DNA from: Pegoplata infirma
Taxonomy: Eukaryota; Arthropoda; Insecta; Diptera; Anthomyiidae
DNA length: 64,000 nucleotides
Direction of reading: 5' to 3'
NCBI GenBank assembly: GCA_963921195.1
Contig: OY992537.1
Location: 144,284,275 to 144,348,274 of the forward strand
The notes below the pieces were generated by a model. That model did no database searches, was not told where the DNA came from, and saw only the letters and a program-made list of their open reading frames with translations. Both the position numbers and the translations under genes were made by a program. Below, piece by piece: positions 1-12,090 of the stretch; positions within the stretch are counted from its first letter, which is position 1, and every line of letters begins with the position of its first letter.

Positions 1-8
1 AAATCTTA

Positions 9-160
9 AGGTACCTACATACGACGCAATATTATGTACAATATTCAATTATATTGAAGGTGTGTGGGTAATATTGACGATTGTACAATGGTCAATCTTA
101 CCCACACACCATCAATATAATTGAATATTGTACATAATATTGCGTCGTCTGTATGCACCT
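9..160. mobile_element. Palindromic MITE, copy 1 (TTA target, PIF/Harbinger-like)
   Basis: The 152-bp unit is a near-perfect palindrome. It starts AGGTACCTACATACGACGC, folds around a short centre near 75-90, and ends in the reverse complement. TTA at 6-8 and 161-163 is the likely 3-bp target duplication. A second copy at 28841-28996 shares the whole sequence and has TAA at its ends. The element encodes nothing. Confidence 0.85.
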
Positions 161-241
161 TTAGGTAAATTATACCCTAAAATTAAATAATTTCACAATT
201 GTTTTTTTTTTGGGTGTACAGTGGTTTTCTAATCTAGCTTA

Positions 242-678
242 AGGTAGATTGTGGCTCCAATCTAGTTTCAATCTATTAGATTGCCCATACAAATTTATTT
301 TTTTCAATCTAGTAGTTTAGACTCTAATCGGCAAACGCATATCGGCAAAGTTTGATACAACTCTGTATTTCTGTTATTTTCATTTTCCAACACTGAAAAA
401 CACCGACACAAAGCCCGTCATTTTGGTGACGCCGCAAAGTATGTTTATGCCGCCGACATTGCTTATCGTAAACGCCGTCACTGTCCTTGTTAATCATACG
501 GCGACTAATTACCGTCGCTGTCTTTTGACGCAGTCACACACATTTATTATCAACTTGTTATTTTAAATGCCAATCCTAATCTTCTCAAATATAAAAAATG
601 CCAATGTAAACGGTACAGATTACAAAGTAGATTAAAATCGCACTTTACTAGATTAGAATTCCAATGTAAACGCACTAT
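242..678. mobile_element. 437-bp non-coding element, copy 1 (TTA target)
   Basis: The left end reads AGGTAGATTGTGGCTCCAAT and the right end ATTCCAATGTAAACGCACTA. TTA flanks both sides (239-241, 679-681). A second copy in opposite orientation at 20332-23391 has the same length (436 bp) once an inserted LINE is removed, which fixes the boundaries. Terminal inverted repeats are weak, so the class is uncertain; the 3-bp TWA target suggests PIF/Harbinger. There is no coding capacity. Confidence 0.75.
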
Positions 679-1087
679 TACTATCGAGTTTGGCGTTTGC
701 AAACGTCAAATGTAACACTGAACACCCTCTATGGTTGCTTTGTTGGTTGCTAATCTAGAACGGGTGTTACACGAATGGCAGATATAAAGGATGTAGAAGA
801 ACGACAGAAATCGGTGTGTACTAAGAAAATGAAATGTCGAACCAAAAAGAAATTGTGATAATTGTCAATTTATTTTTTTTTAATTTGTTTTGAATTAATT
901 TTTATTGATTAATCTTTAAAAACTAAAGAATTGTGCTGCTAAAAGTGTGTGAAATTGCAAATAAAAAAAAATAAAATAAAACACCGAAACTTGTCAAAAA
1001 AATTTAAATGGCCGACCAGTTGTCCAATCTTATTCAACCTTATGTCAACCGTGCTTCGTTAAGTCAAATATTATCTGCATTTAAGAT
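679..1087. other. Unassigned AT-rich flank
   Basis: I see no gene, TIR pair or tandem repeat here. The sequence is AT-rich with several homopolymer A and T runs. Confidence 0.4.
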
Positions 1088-1089
1088 TA

Positions 1090-2386
1090 ATCACAATTGG
1101 AGCGGGAAGCGATTTTCCGCAACTCTCCCCATACGTTTTGTATGACTACAAAATTCCGCGGAGTTTTTCCGCCGAAATAGATTCTATTCTATTTTCATGG
1201 CGTTTTTTTTTTATCTCTCTCATTTTTCATCTCATTTTATTTTTTGTCGTTGCCAGATTTTAACCAAAAAAAGTATTGTTTTTCTGTAGAGTGTTGTAAA
1301 ATATATTGTTAGTATGTACAAGTTTTTTGGCAGATGGAAATGAACAACAAAGCAAAACACGAAAAAATACGGCATTTTTGTAAAAAAAAAATAGATTTTT
1401 TTTTTTAAATTGAGTTTGCTGAAAAATTAAAAGAAATTTGTTAAAAAATATGATTTTTTATGCAATTTTTCAAGTTTTAAAGATGCAATCAGTGACGGTC
1501 CGTGAAGTTGTCACTGGGTGTTCTCTAATTTATAAAAACAGAAAATTTAAGTATAAAATTCATGTTTTCATGGACCTAACGCATTCCCGAGATAGGTAAA
1601 GATGGGATGTTACTAGTTTTGTACATTTTTTAATGAGATGCAGCCTAAATTCTATTTTATTGTCTCACCACATCGACAATTAACAAAAAGCATTATTTCG
1701 CAAATAAATGGAGTACAAAAATTAATTTTGGATGCATGTCAATAAAAAAAATTAAAACTGAGGCTTTGTGTACCACGGGAACGTGTTACGTCAAGAAAAA
1801 CATATTTTATATACATAAATTTTATATTTTAAATAAGTAGAGAACACCCAGTGACAACTTCACGGACCGTCACTGGATGCAATACATATGTAAAATTTGT
1901 TTTACCGAATGCTAACATATTATAATTTTAATATTTATTGTTTCGAATAAATTAATTAAAATGCTGTTTATTTATTTAATTATTTTCTTGTTTTTAAAAA
2001 GATTAAAGACATTTTTTATAAGATTTTCTCTCTTGATCTTAATTGAATGATTTCTTATATTATTGAACAATTTTGATTGTTTAAATATAAAAAAGGTTTT
2101 GCAAAAAGTAAAAAAATTAGCCTGTGTTGTCACTTGATTTTTTTCAGATTTTCTCATTGTACAACAATTATTATTTCTCAGAAATAATTAATATGGACTC
2201 AAACCGAACTAAATAAAAATTCAGTTATAATTCTAAATAATATTAAAATAATTATCACAACAATAATACATTTCAAAGTATGTATGTAAAAAATAATGTA
2301 AAGAAAACCGCAAACCGCTTGACGCTTAATTTAAATTAATCGCTCGATTTTTGACGCGTTTTTCCGCTTCCCGCTCCAATTGTGAT
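1090..2386. mobile_element. TIR element with TA target, host of a hAT-like MITE
   Basis: The ends are ATCACAATTGGAGCGGGAAG at left and its exact reverse complement at right, each flanked by TA (1088-1089, 2387-2388). The interior is non-coding. It carries the nested MITE 1490-1875. A stretch near 2110-2200 reappears at 17105-17191 and resumes after 30486, so a second, heavily interrupted copy underlies the nest there. A TA target points to Tc1/mariner-type mobilisation, but no transposase is left. Confidence 0.75.
1490..1875. mobile_element. hAT-like MITE, 386 bp, perfect 8-bp target
   Basis: The first 36 bases, beginning CAGTGACGGTCCGTGAAGTT, are repeated as an exact inverted copy at the right end. 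GATGCAAT at 1482-1489 and 1876-1883 is a perfect 8-bp duplication. CAG termini plus 8-bp targets are the usual hAT signature. The intact TIRs imply a fairly young insertion. Confidence 0.9.
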
Positions 2387-2615
2387 TATTCTCTTTCCTC
2401 TATATTTTCCAATACTGCCAACCCCTTGAAGTTATTACGGGTACTATAGCCTGACGTTGGCAAATCATAATATAGTTGCCAATCAAAATATTTGGCCATA
2501 TGTTCCATAATTACTTTTACTTTATTAATGTAAACGCCTAAAACTATACTATTAAAAAAATATATAAAAATATCATTTAACTGTGTTGGTGAGACAAAAT
2601 AAAACTTATTTAAAA

Positions 2616-2705
2616 ATGTTTAAAAATAAAAACGAAAGCAATATTGTGTATAAATGTACTGTAAGACTAATTGAAGATGCAGACATACTTGAATGTGAGT
2701 TTCAG
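2616..2705 (+). CDS. FERM-domain protein, exon 1 (start codon to donor)
   Basis: Thirty codons open at ATG 2616, the first ATG after an in-frame TAA at 2565, and end at CAG 2705 directly before a donor GTAAGAT. The sequence contains YKCTVRLIEDADILECEFQ, the first beta strands of a FERM N-lobe (F1, ubiquitin-like). Proteins of this kind tie membrane proteins to the spectrin-actin cortex. The intron is phase 0, and the exon at 55273 continues the same fold, which is the main reason to believe both. The nearest family I recognise is FRMD3/FRMD5 (I believe the fly gene CG5022), from memory and not checked; EPB41L4-type is an alternative. The 5' UTR and promoter should lie between 2389 and 2615, but I see no decisive core-promoter motif. 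Most of the protein lies beyond the window. Confidence 0.82.
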
Positions 2706-2708
2706 GTA

Positions 2709-3228
2709 AGATACTTCTGGTTTACTTTTAAAAACCTTTAAACTATACATGAAATAAATGTATTAGGCCAGATCGATTTCAGCTAATAATTTTTGTAAAG
2801 GTTTCATCTTATCAAATTTAAAATCAGCAAGCGCTTCAATTTGAAAATGGAGTTAAAAAATGTTCTCCATACACTCCAAAAAATGGTTTGGCATAGATAA
2901 AGATTCCGGTCATGACTCATAGCTTGAAAAAAGTTGTGCGTTGGTAGGTACCAGATTCATGTAGGTCATACCCCAGTTCATTTTTTTTGTAAATATCTTA
3001 AAAACTACTTGTCCGACTTGGACGAGATAAGTTTCACTCAAAAGCCTATGTAAATATATTTTAAATAAGGTTATGACCTAGTTCAATAAATCCCATAAGC
3101 TCCAAAACAAGAAAATAAATGATTGCTATGTTAAAATGTGTAGTCGTGGTCTCATTGTAAAAACGAAATTGAATAAACGAAAAATTATTGGGCGCAACGC
3201 CCAAGGAAGATGTATGAAAAAATGCTTC
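2709..3228. other. 5' part of intron 1, no feature seen
   Basis: This is AT-rich intronic sequence between the donor and the first intronic transposon. I find no TIR, tandem repeat or coding signal. Confidence 0.4.
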
Positions 3229-3231
3229 TAA

Positions 3232-4119
3232 AGCTATGTTTACACCATACAACTCAGTCGTATGATTTTTATGAAAAAGCAAGGTATTTTTATAGCATAA
3301 TTTAAGGCATATAGTAAATATATGATTGTTATTAAAAGGCGACAAAAAAACTCTACACATAGCTAAATTTATAAACAAATATAACAATTTATTTCATCTT
3401 AAGTTTATAAATTTAGCAATATGTACACTTTTTTGTCGTTTTTAAATAACTTTCATATATAGGGTGTTTTTTTTAGTGTTACCGAACTTTAAATTAAAAT
3501 AAAGTAATAAAAAATATTTTTAATATCAATCAAACTGACTTTATTGGATAGATAATTTTATGACATTTATGTTTAAAAATGATTTGGGGCCATATCGCCA
3601 CCTCGAATGGCTCGTACATGGAGTAATCTGAACCTCTATTTTCACACAATTTTCACAGAATTTGCAGCCAAATTTTAAATTTCACCAATAACTCGCAAAA
3701 TGTTGATTTCCAGGTGTTTAAATATCTCTAATTTATCGGAATAGACGAGTTACTTTACATATCCCCAAAGAAAATAGTCCAATGGGGTTAAATCAAATTA
3801 TTTTGGTAGACAATTAACAGGATCTTTGAATAAAGTTCAAGTTTAATAAACAGAACCATTTTTTTTGATAGAAAATTTCAACAATTTGCAAGCGTTGCTC
3901 TTGAGTAAGTCTTTGCAGGATAAAATGTCAAACCATACTTAACAAAAACCAACCATCAGCTGTTAAATCGGTTGTCAAATAAAGCAGTATTACCAAATCA
4001 AAGTTGTGAACCTCTAAAAAAAACACCCTATATTTATTACATGCCTAAAATTATGCTATAAAAAAATCTTGCTTTTTCGTAAAAATCATATGACTCTGTG
4101 GTATGGTGTAAACATAGCT
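3232..4119. mobile_element. PIF/Harbinger-like MITE split by a mariner-like element
   Basis: The terminal repeats begin AGCTATGTTTACACCATAC and continue for some 60-80 bases of imperfect complementarity (3232-3310 against 4040-4119). TAA flanks both ends (3229-3231, 4120-4122). Removing 3460-4030 restores an approximately 317-bp palindromic unit. Confidence 0.78.
3460..4030 (-). pseudogene. Decayed mariner-like (IS630/Tc1) transposon, internally deleted
   Basis: The ends TAGGGTGTTTTTTTTAG and CTAAAAAAAACACCCTA are inverted and flanked by TA (3458-3459, 4031-4032). On the minus strand two remnants of a transposase can be read: an N-terminal piece near 3950-3870 with the sense of a helix-turn-helix start (LTQEQRLQIVEIFYQ), and a C-terminal piece near 3800-3560 with LTPLDYFLWGYVK. 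The latter resembles the last catalytic block of IS630/mariner enzymes. The middle is deleted and several stops intervene, so it cannot encode an enzyme. Confidence 0.75.
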
Positions 4120-4413
4120 TAAACAAGTAGTTGGTCGCCATAGTTATTTTTTTGATTAATATCAGAACAATAATATTTACGAATTTTTCAAGAAAACAAA
4201 AAAAAAAAAAACATTTCGAAATATTTGAAATTTGTTTTGGTTCTCATACATAAATATTTAAGAAAAAAATAGTCCATAAAAAGAATAATTTTACAAATTT
4301 GAATTAAAAAATCAGCAATTTTGTTAATTGCTGCAAAAAGAAATACAAAAAACGCGGTTACATAAATATTTCAAATTCTCAAAAAGTAAGTGCAAATAAA
4401 AACGATGGATTTA

Positions 4414-6317
4414 TAGTATGTTTCCAGTGGCATAATTTGGGCAAATCAGAGTGTTTTCAGGAAATCATGTCATTTTCTACATGTTTTCCCATACATTTTT
4501 CATATGCGCAAAACATCTCAAATTGGGTGTTTTGGTACAAAACATGTCGACTTTTTAAACTTACCACTTGTTTTGGTCAGCGCAACACTGTATTTTATAT
4601 TCGAAAATAAAAGCTACTCATTCGTAGTGAGTGTTCGTTAGAAGAAGAAGACATTTTATTTTTTTTATTATTAAAATAATTTACAATTAGTTGTTTAAAC
4701 ATCTTTATTTAATTATAATAAACTACAAAATTAATTGTTTTTGGTAATTATTTTCTTAATTTTGTTGTTTTAACTATTTTGTAGTGAAAACGTTAAATTA
4801 ATTACGAAAATTCGTAATTAATTTGACGTTGCAAATCACTTAAACTTGAGTGGAAACAGCTCGAAGTTTTAAACCATGTTTTTGATCTTGATGGAAACAT
4901 GTTTTTGATCTTGATGGAAACATGGTTTTAAACCATGTTTCCATTCAGATCAAAAACACTTGATTTGAGCAAAACACTTCGAGCTGTTTCCATTCAAGTG
5001 GAAGTGATTTGCAACGTCAAACTAATTACGAATTTTCGTAATTAATTTGACGTTTTCTCCACAAAATAGTTAAAACAACAAAATTAGGAAAATATTTCCC
5101 AAAAACAATTAATTTTGTAGTTTATTATAATTAAATAAAGATGTTTGAACAACTAATTGTAAATTATTTTAATAATAAAAAACATAAAATGTCTTCTTCT
5201 TCTAGCGAACACTCACTACGAATGAGTATCTTTTATTTTCGAGTATAAAATACAGTGTTGCACTGATCAAAACAAGTGGTGAGTTTAAAAAGTCGACATG
5301 TTTTGTACCAAAACACCCAATTTGAGATGTTGTGCTGCTATGAAAAATGTATGGGAAAACATGTAGAAAATGACATGATTTCTTCAAAACACTCTGATTT
5401 GCCCAAATCATGACACTGGAAACATACACTAAAAAAAAAACTGTAATGTTAGCAAAAAAAGCTTGTAAACCTACAAGAAAATTTGCTAATTTTGAACCCA
5501 CAATTTTTTTGGTAAAGTTAGCAAAAATGCTTTGCCAAAAATTAGTTAACTGAAATTTTTTTTTTTCAACTTAGTTCAGACACATTTGAGGACCCCATTG
5601 GGTTCGGACCCGATAGGTCCAGACCCCGATGGGCCTAGACCTAGTTAGGTTCCTTAAAAATCGTCATAGTATTTGATCCAAAATTTGTGTCCGTTTCGCT
5701 CTACCTTGCTTAGTTTTTGAGATACGTGATTTTAGGGGACCACCGGGGTTTTGAGAATTACAAAACTCGATAACTTCAAAAATATTACTCGGAGAGCTTT
5801 TGATTATTTTGCAGTCTTGTTCTACGTGTTGAGAGCTACAATAATGCTTTTGGACTTTTTGTTGTGTCGGCAATATTTACCGAGATATGAGCATTTTAAA
5901 ATTTTTGGGAATGCTAACTTTTTTGGATCCAAAGTTCGGACCCATTAGGGTCCACACATGTGAAGAGGACCGGCGATACTATGGAGAGCCCGAGAACCAA
6001 AAATGGCCTCAATTTTGCTCTATCTGGCTTAGTTTCCGAGATAGCGCCATTTTAAGTTTTCTGAAAATAAAAAAAATTTACCATTTATATTTGCTAATAT
6101 TAGCTTTAAATCTTGTAAAAATGTTGTCACTAAATTTCAGATCTTAGCAAAAGAAATTAGTTCAAAGTTTGTTTAAAATTGCTAATGTGCTAAATGAAGT
6201 TTACAAGAATTTTTTGCTAACTTGCTAATCTCAACTAAAAATTTGCTAAAAGTTAGCTAACTAGCATTAGCAAAAAAAAATTAGTAAATCTACTAACGTA
6301 TTTTTTTGAGTGTACTA
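4414..6317. mobile_element. Foldback element with about 500-bp arms (TTA target)
   Basis: The left arm from 4414 (TAGTATGTTTCCAGTGGCAT) is repeated in inverse from about 4900 to 5426 and finished at 6313-6317, after a nested insertion. The arms meet near 4890-4935. TTA flanks at 4411-4413 and 6318-6320. Half of a second copy sits at 16403-17107. There is no open frame of note; the arms include GAAGAAGAAGACATTTTAT and long AT tracts. Such a hairpin would fold as one 1-kb stem. Confidence 0.82.
5427..6312. mobile_element. TA-target element with CACT..GAGTG ends, nested
   Basis: The ends are CACTAAAAAAAAAACTG and the inverted AAATACG...TTTTTTTGAGTG, with TA on both sides (5425-5426, 6313-6314). 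The insertion splits the terminal repeat of the foldback 4414-6317, whose sequence resumes exactly afterwards. The interior holds degenerate repeats of GTTAGCAAA-like words near both ends and a GACCC-rich middle. The termini resemble those of 49843-50791 and 55721-56737. Confidence 0.75.
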
Positions 6318-6469
6318 TTAGATAAAGTTTCCATTTTTAATTGAATTTGTTTCCAGACTTTAAATTAAGTAAGAAATCTGCACAAGGGATATAATTTAAC
6401 TTATATGAGTGGATCCAAATTACTTAAAATTACCCGACTAAAAAAGATTAGATATAGTAACATATTATT

Positions 6470-8578
6470 TAATATATTTATATACTAGTCGCATAGCCTG
6501 TCCCTGCCAGGCGGAACACCAAATCACTTTTCTCAATAATTCTAATTGTTTACCAAACTTTATAAAAAATTAGTTTTTTGTTCTTCAAAAATTTAATATT
6601 GCTAGATTGAGTTACATCAATATATTGACCAAACCGGAAAAACTTTAATGAGTATAAAAGGTTTTATTGATAAATTTTAGAACTAAATTTAGCACACCCA
6701 TTTCGTCTCTCCATCCTGAAACCGGATATCAAAAATCCATTTTGTGAGTCTATCCCATGGTCACTATACATGCCAATTTTTATCTTTATTAGTCATGAAA
6801 GGTTTTAAAATTAGTTGAAATGTTAAAAAAACACAATTTTTTCACCTAAATTTTCCCTTATAATTCTCCGTACACATTTTAAATATTAAATCTGATTACA
6901 TAAGGATATGATCCATTGTCAATACTTAATGCTTTACAATTTTCAGCTTCCTTCATCATTAGGGGTTTTAGAAATAGTTTAAATGTTTAAAAACTAAATT
7001 TCGCCGTCTTCTGCCACTTCCCCTGTCTTAAACGCCGAAAATCCGGCTACGTTACAGATTATATATAAACTGAACAAAATTCACAACGGTTTTTTTTTTG
7101 TATCTCTACTTTAAAATATGCTCCAGGCTGCGTAGGTCATTAGTGCTTTAAAGTTAGTTAAATTAAAAAAATAAAACACAATATCGCCTTGCCCCCTTTT
7201 CCACTCAATTCTCCGTCTACATCTCAAAAATGTTAAATCGGACTACTTTAGAATATTCTTCATAGTTATGACTACATGTTAGGGAATTTTCAGCATCCTA
7301 ATTTATTGGAAGGGAGTTTAAAAATACTCTTAAATGTTAAAAAAAAATAATTTTGCCAAGTCCACTTTTTCTCATAATTCGCCGCCCAAAGGCAAAAAAT
7401 CCGGATTCGTAAGAATCTGTCCCTGGTGTTTTTCTATATATATGCCAATTTTAAGCTTTTGGGATTCAAAAGGCGCTGGATACACAAAAAATTATATATA
7501 CAGAAAATAGATGGAAATAAATTTACCACGCCACTTTGCCCTTCTTATTCTCCCATAAACTGGATATCAAAAATCCAGGACAGTGTTGATCTTCCCCATG
7601 AAACCTACTATATACATGCCAATTTTCATCTTCCTATGGCATTGGGGGTCTTCAAATTAGTTAAAATATAAAAAAACACGATTTTTCCACGCCCCTTTTA
7701 TCTTTAAATTCTCCGTCCACAGTCGAAAAATTTTAAATCCGATTGCTTCAGGATATACTACATCGTTAGGACTACATGCTATGTATTTTTTGCTTCCTTA
7801 AGGGCTTCAAAAAAAAGTTAAAATATTAAAAATAATTTTTTCATTCCCCTTTTTACTTTCAATTCTCCGACCACAGTCCAAAAATTTAAAATTCGACTAC
7901 TTCAAGATATGCTTCATCGATAGGACTATATGCTAATAAATTTTCAGCTTCCTAAGTCATTAGTGGACTTTAAAATAAGGAAAACTGTAAATTTTCATCT
8001 TCATGGATCATTGGGGGCCTTCAAATAAGTTAAAATATTAAAAAACACAATTTTGCCACCCCTTTTTTTTTTTTAATTCTCCTTCCACAGTCTAAAAAAT
8101 TTAAATCCGATTACATCAGCATATAATCCATTGTTAGAACTATATGCTATGCAATTTTCAGCTTCCTTAGTCATTTAGGGGCTTCAAAAGAAGTAAAAAT
8201 GTAAAAAAATCCCAATTTTGATACGCCCCTTTTTCGTCTCAATTTTCCATCTTTAGTCCAAAAATTTTAAATCCGACTAATCCAGGATATGCGCCATTGT
8301 TAGGACTATATTCTAGGAAATTTTCAGCTTCCTAGGTCATTATGGGGCTTTAAATTAAGCAAAAATGTCAAAAAATTTAATTTTGCCACCCACCCACTTT
8401 TCCGCTTATTTCTCCGCCCACTGGCCAAAAATCGAAAATCCGACTACGTTAGGATCTGCCTCAGGTGTTTTACTATATGCATGCCAATTTTTAGCTTTGT
8501 AGCTCATCAGTTGGCTTCAAAAACCTCTGGATAGACAAAAAAAGAGGAACACACAAATAGGGAAATTATATATATAGA
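6470..8578. repeat. Degenerate tandem-repeat block in an unclassified element
   Basis: The left edge reads ATACTAGTCGCATAGCCTG and the right edge AAATTATATATATAGATGG. Between them a unit recurs at irregular spacing of roughly 150-240 bp. Each unit carries a variant of GGACTATATGCTA, then TTTTCAGCTTCCTAAGTCAT, then AATTCTCCGTCCAC (for example near 7265, 7770, 7921, 8127 and 8303). Similar edge-plus-tandem structures are common in arthropod genomes. I cannot place it in Helitrons or Penelope-like elements from this copy. No protein is encoded. Confidence 0.6.
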
Positions 8579-8582
8579 TGGC

Positions 8583-9126
8583 CATTAGGGTGCACCAAAA
8601 AATCGAAGTTGTTAGATATTGACCGGGCCCCCCACTAGAAATGTGCATTTTGTCTATTTTGTCTCACAAAATTTTAGGAAAATCGGATATGGGTAAGACC
8701 TGCCGCATCGGCCCTGAAGTTTGAAAATCGAATTACAAGGGGAAAATATGACTTTTTATCCATTTTCTCAATTTTTTCGATATTTTGAGTTGAGTTTGAA
8801 TTCAAATGGTCACAGAATTGTGATTTGGAGTAAAATGTCCATCGAATAAGGTATTAAAAACTAAAATCGGTTGAAAATCAGCCATGTTATTACAACTTCC
8901 CCAGGCAACTAACGTGTGTCAGACCATTTAATCAAGGGATTCGATCCCCATTTTTGAAATTTATTGAAATTATCTACTGTAACAACATTTTTTTATTCTT
9001 AATGGTACCATATACAAGGATATCGAATCATGTGTTGCTCCACATACAATATATAAAGCTTCATTAAAATAGATATTGCATATAATATTTTATATGACTC
9101 CATGAATGACCTTATACAAATTTAGA
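8583..9126. other. Probable single terminus of an unidentified element
   Basis: The sequence TTAGGGTGCACCAAAAAATC at 8585 looks like a transposon end, and GC-richer text follows for about 350 bp. I found no matching inverted end, so the element is truncated or too diverged to see. Confidence 0.35.
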
Positions 9127-9509
9127 TATATATATAGGGTTGCCATCCGTCCTCTTTTCTCCGGACACCGTCCTCTTTTTTAGGGTGTCCGGGGCAGTCC
9201 TATTTCTTTTTTAGAAAGTGTCCGGGGTTGTCCTACTTTTTGGACTTTTCCCCATATTTTTTTTTATTGCTTCTAAACTTTTGAATTATTGGCTGTATTT
9301 TAGCTTATCAGCAATAATGTCAACTTTTTGAAAGCAAAACGCGAACAAAAATTATTAATACATATTCAACTCGTCATTCATTGAGAATTAGAAGAAGAAA
9401 ATTGTACAGTCTCTTAGTAAGATCACGATCGTGTTGATTATTTGACGATCGTGATTTTACTAAGAGATTGTACAATTTTTTTGTTCTAATTCTCAATGAA
9501 TGTGGAGTT

Positions 9510-10697
9510 CAGCACCGTTTTAACCATTAGGGCATACTGGGCACGTGCCCAGGGCCGCCGACCTAAGGGGGCCCCGAAATGCCAATAAATTTCCTTTATA
9601 CGAAAAAGGAGCAACATTTTTTTTTATATGTTTTTAAAGAAAACTTTACATTTTCTTTCAGAAAATTTCTCAGAATCTAACCGATTTTTCATATACATCT
9701 GAGACTTTTTCTACAGGAGATATTTGTCCTATGTCAAAAGTCTCTAATTTATAGAAATTTTTTGTATAAAAAAGTCTCAGATTCTCAGACAGTTTTTGGA
9801 ATAGAAAAAGTCTTATGGTGATTTCTTCTCTGAAAAAAAATGTTTGACTTTTTAGGGTATACATTTTTAAAATGTTTAACTCACACCTTCAAAAACTTGC
9901 ATTTTATTTGACTGGAATAGAACACAACATATAGAAATACTCTGCCCTGTATATTTTAACAGCTGTTTTGAGAAAACAACACAGAAAGTGTCAGCTGTTG
10001 TATAAGGCAATTTCAACCCCGTGATTTTTTACGGGGTAAAAAGTGCAACTTTTTTGCACTTTATAGGGCAGACATTTTTAGAAAAGAACACGATATTCTT
10101 TATAAGGGTTGACATTTTTTAGAAAAGAACACAAAAACATAATTTTTGGGGCGAAATGCAAAAAAAAGGTACATTTTTTGCCAGAAAAGAAAACGCCATT
10201 AGATTCTAAGGCATTTTTCGTATAGAAAAAGTCTAAGATTCTGATACATTTTTAGGAGACATTTTTGGTACAAGAATATTCTCAGATTCTAAACATTTTT
10301 TCTAAAGAAATTGGCACAGATTCTGAGACATTTTTCGTATAGAAAAAAATTTCAGATTCTGACACATTTTTCATATCGAAAAAGTTTCAGATTCTGAGAC
10401 ATTTTTCATATCGAAAAAGTTTCAGATTCTGAGACATTTTTCGTATAGAAAAAGTTTCAGATTCTGAGATATTTTTCGTATGGCAAAGTTTTAGATTCTG
10501 ATCTATAAAAGGTATCATTAAAACCAAATTGTTCTACACAAATATCATGGTTTTATTACGTAAAGAAAAATTACCTCGAGCTAGAATAGCCGTACTCAAA
10601 ATATTTTTTTTTATTGTACCAAAATAATATGTTTTTTTGTCATGGACTTTTTCTTTTCAGCAGGGCCCAGGGCCCACCATACCATAAAGCCGCCCTG
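9510..10697. mobile_element. hAT-like element, 1.19 kb, nested
   Basis: The ends are CAGCACCGTTTTAACC at left and CCGCCCTG at right, with CCCAGGGC and GGGCCC blocks just inside each end. GTGGAGTT (9502-9509) and GTAGAGCT (10698-10705) form an 8-bp target matching at 6 of 8 positions. CAG...CTG ends fit hAT. The interior from about 10200 to 10500 is a short tandem repeat of about 40 bp around GATTCTGAGACATTTTTCG. It is non-coding. Confidence 0.72.
10200..10500. repeat. Short tandem repeat, about 40-bp unit
   Basis: Variants of GATTCTGAGACATTTTTCGT followed by ATAGAAAAAGTTTCA recur six or more times inside the hAT-like element. Scattered related words occur from 9660 and again at 33250-34320, inside another hAT-like element, so the motif is a family trait. 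Confidence 0.7.
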
Positions 10698-11342
10698 GTA
10701 GAGCTGAATATGTATTAATGTTTTTGTTTGAATATTAGCGATTTATCATTTAAATTCCCTTTGCTGCTTGTAGTATATTGTTTCTTATTTGTTTAATAGT
10801 CTCGACAATGGAATCTGACAAATTCCGAAACACGTGTCGAATAAGTCCTACAAAAATGACCAACATAAATAAGTTAAAAACATAAAAATATTTTTTTTGA
10901 AAATTATTCTAATTTTTTCAAAATTTTCTGTAATAAACAAATGGAACTTTTAATAAACATAATAAAGATATTTTGAAATGGAAATTTTTGAAATACAAAT
11001 TGAATTTTCTGATAAGCATTTAGAAAATTTTTAAATACTAATAGAAAATTCAGATATAAAATTAAAAATTTTTGAATTATATATAGAAATTTTTGAAATA
11101 TAATGGGAAATAATTGTGAATAATATTTCCCAAAATACACTGGAACATTTTTGAATAAGTGGAAATAAAAATTGTTTTCCTAATACTAAAAATACATTTT
11201 ATTTGTATTTTGTATCGCGTTGTTAATTTTTTTTAAATTAATTTATAACAAAAATTGTCCTCTTTTTTGGGTCAAATGTCCTCTTTTTTTGAGGTTGGCG
11301 TCCTCTTTTTCTCAAAAAGGGAATGGCAACCCTATATATATA

Positions 11343-12090
11343 TGATATACACAATTTTTTTTATTTTTGGCAATTTTTTTTTGCATTTCCCGAAAAAACT
11401 TGGGATAAATTTGAAAAATATGAGATACAAAAAAATATTTAACCCGAGTAAAAAGGAATTTATATAAATGTATCTCATTTTATATGTTTTCATAAAACCA
11501 TATAAAACTATATGAGTCAAAGTATAAAATTATATCTCACTTTGAAATTTTCCAATTTTTTTAAATGATGTTATATAAAATCATATCTAATTATATTGTT
11601 CATAATATATTAATATAAATGGTAGATGTAATCATACGTTGCACATAAAACTTAATCCGATTTCATACATTATTATACGTGACTTTATATCTAATTATGT
11701 ATAGGACTTTACTAAACAAAAAATCCAGTATCAATTTATGTATAATTATATATGACTAATATAATCCATTTCAAACTATATATGGTTCCATACTAAAAAA
11801 ATTTCCAACAAAAATAATAGGTATAATTATATGTGTCTTAAACGATAACATATCTGCGTTTGTATGGTACTATATATACGCAAATTTCGTCTAAACTCAA
11901 TATATATTTATAAATGGTCGCATATGTAATGGAATATATATTTTGATATAATCATGTATATAAAAAATATTTTTTTGACCTAACAACTAGCCATATATAA
12001 TTATATATGCCAGTATTTCAAATTTTTTTTTGTGTGTCAACATATATGGTTATACAAAACTTTTTATTGGATCATATAAGATTACATATG
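11343..12090. repeat. ATATATG-rich low-complexity block
   Basis: The stretch is dominated by CATATAATTATATATG-like words on both strands and gives many small hairpins. No coding sequence is present. Confidence 0.55.

Larger units (their letters stand above)
9343..10885. mobile_element. Foldback element interrupted by a hAT-like insertion
   Basis: Bases 9343-9420 (AATACATATTCAACTCGTCA and onward through ATTCATTGAGAATTAG) are mirrored by 9480-9509 and, after the inserted element, by 10698-10730. The stem centre is CACGATCGTG near 9426-9455. Bases 10730-10885 match the inverse of 58335-58500, so it belongs to the same family as 58221-59161. The outermost left arm is missing. Confidence 0.68.
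9135..11334. mobile_element. 2.2-kb element with TAGGGTTGCCAT ends, outer shell of a three-level nest
   Basis: The left end TAGGGTTGCCATCC and right end GGAATGGCAACCCTA are inverted and flanked by TATATATA (9127-9134, 11335-11342). That target is low-complexity and thus weaker evidence. GTCCTCTTTT-type motifs recur several times inside both termini. It contains the foldback starting near 9343 and the hAT-like element 9510-10697. I see no transposase. Confidence 0.7.

Noticed and set aside
10904..11140. Phe/Lys/Ile-rich open frames in AT-rich DNA, here and at 12030, 18227, 34306, 50524 and 57198
   Set aside because: Composition-driven frames without conserved motifs, lying inside transposons or homopolymer tracts.
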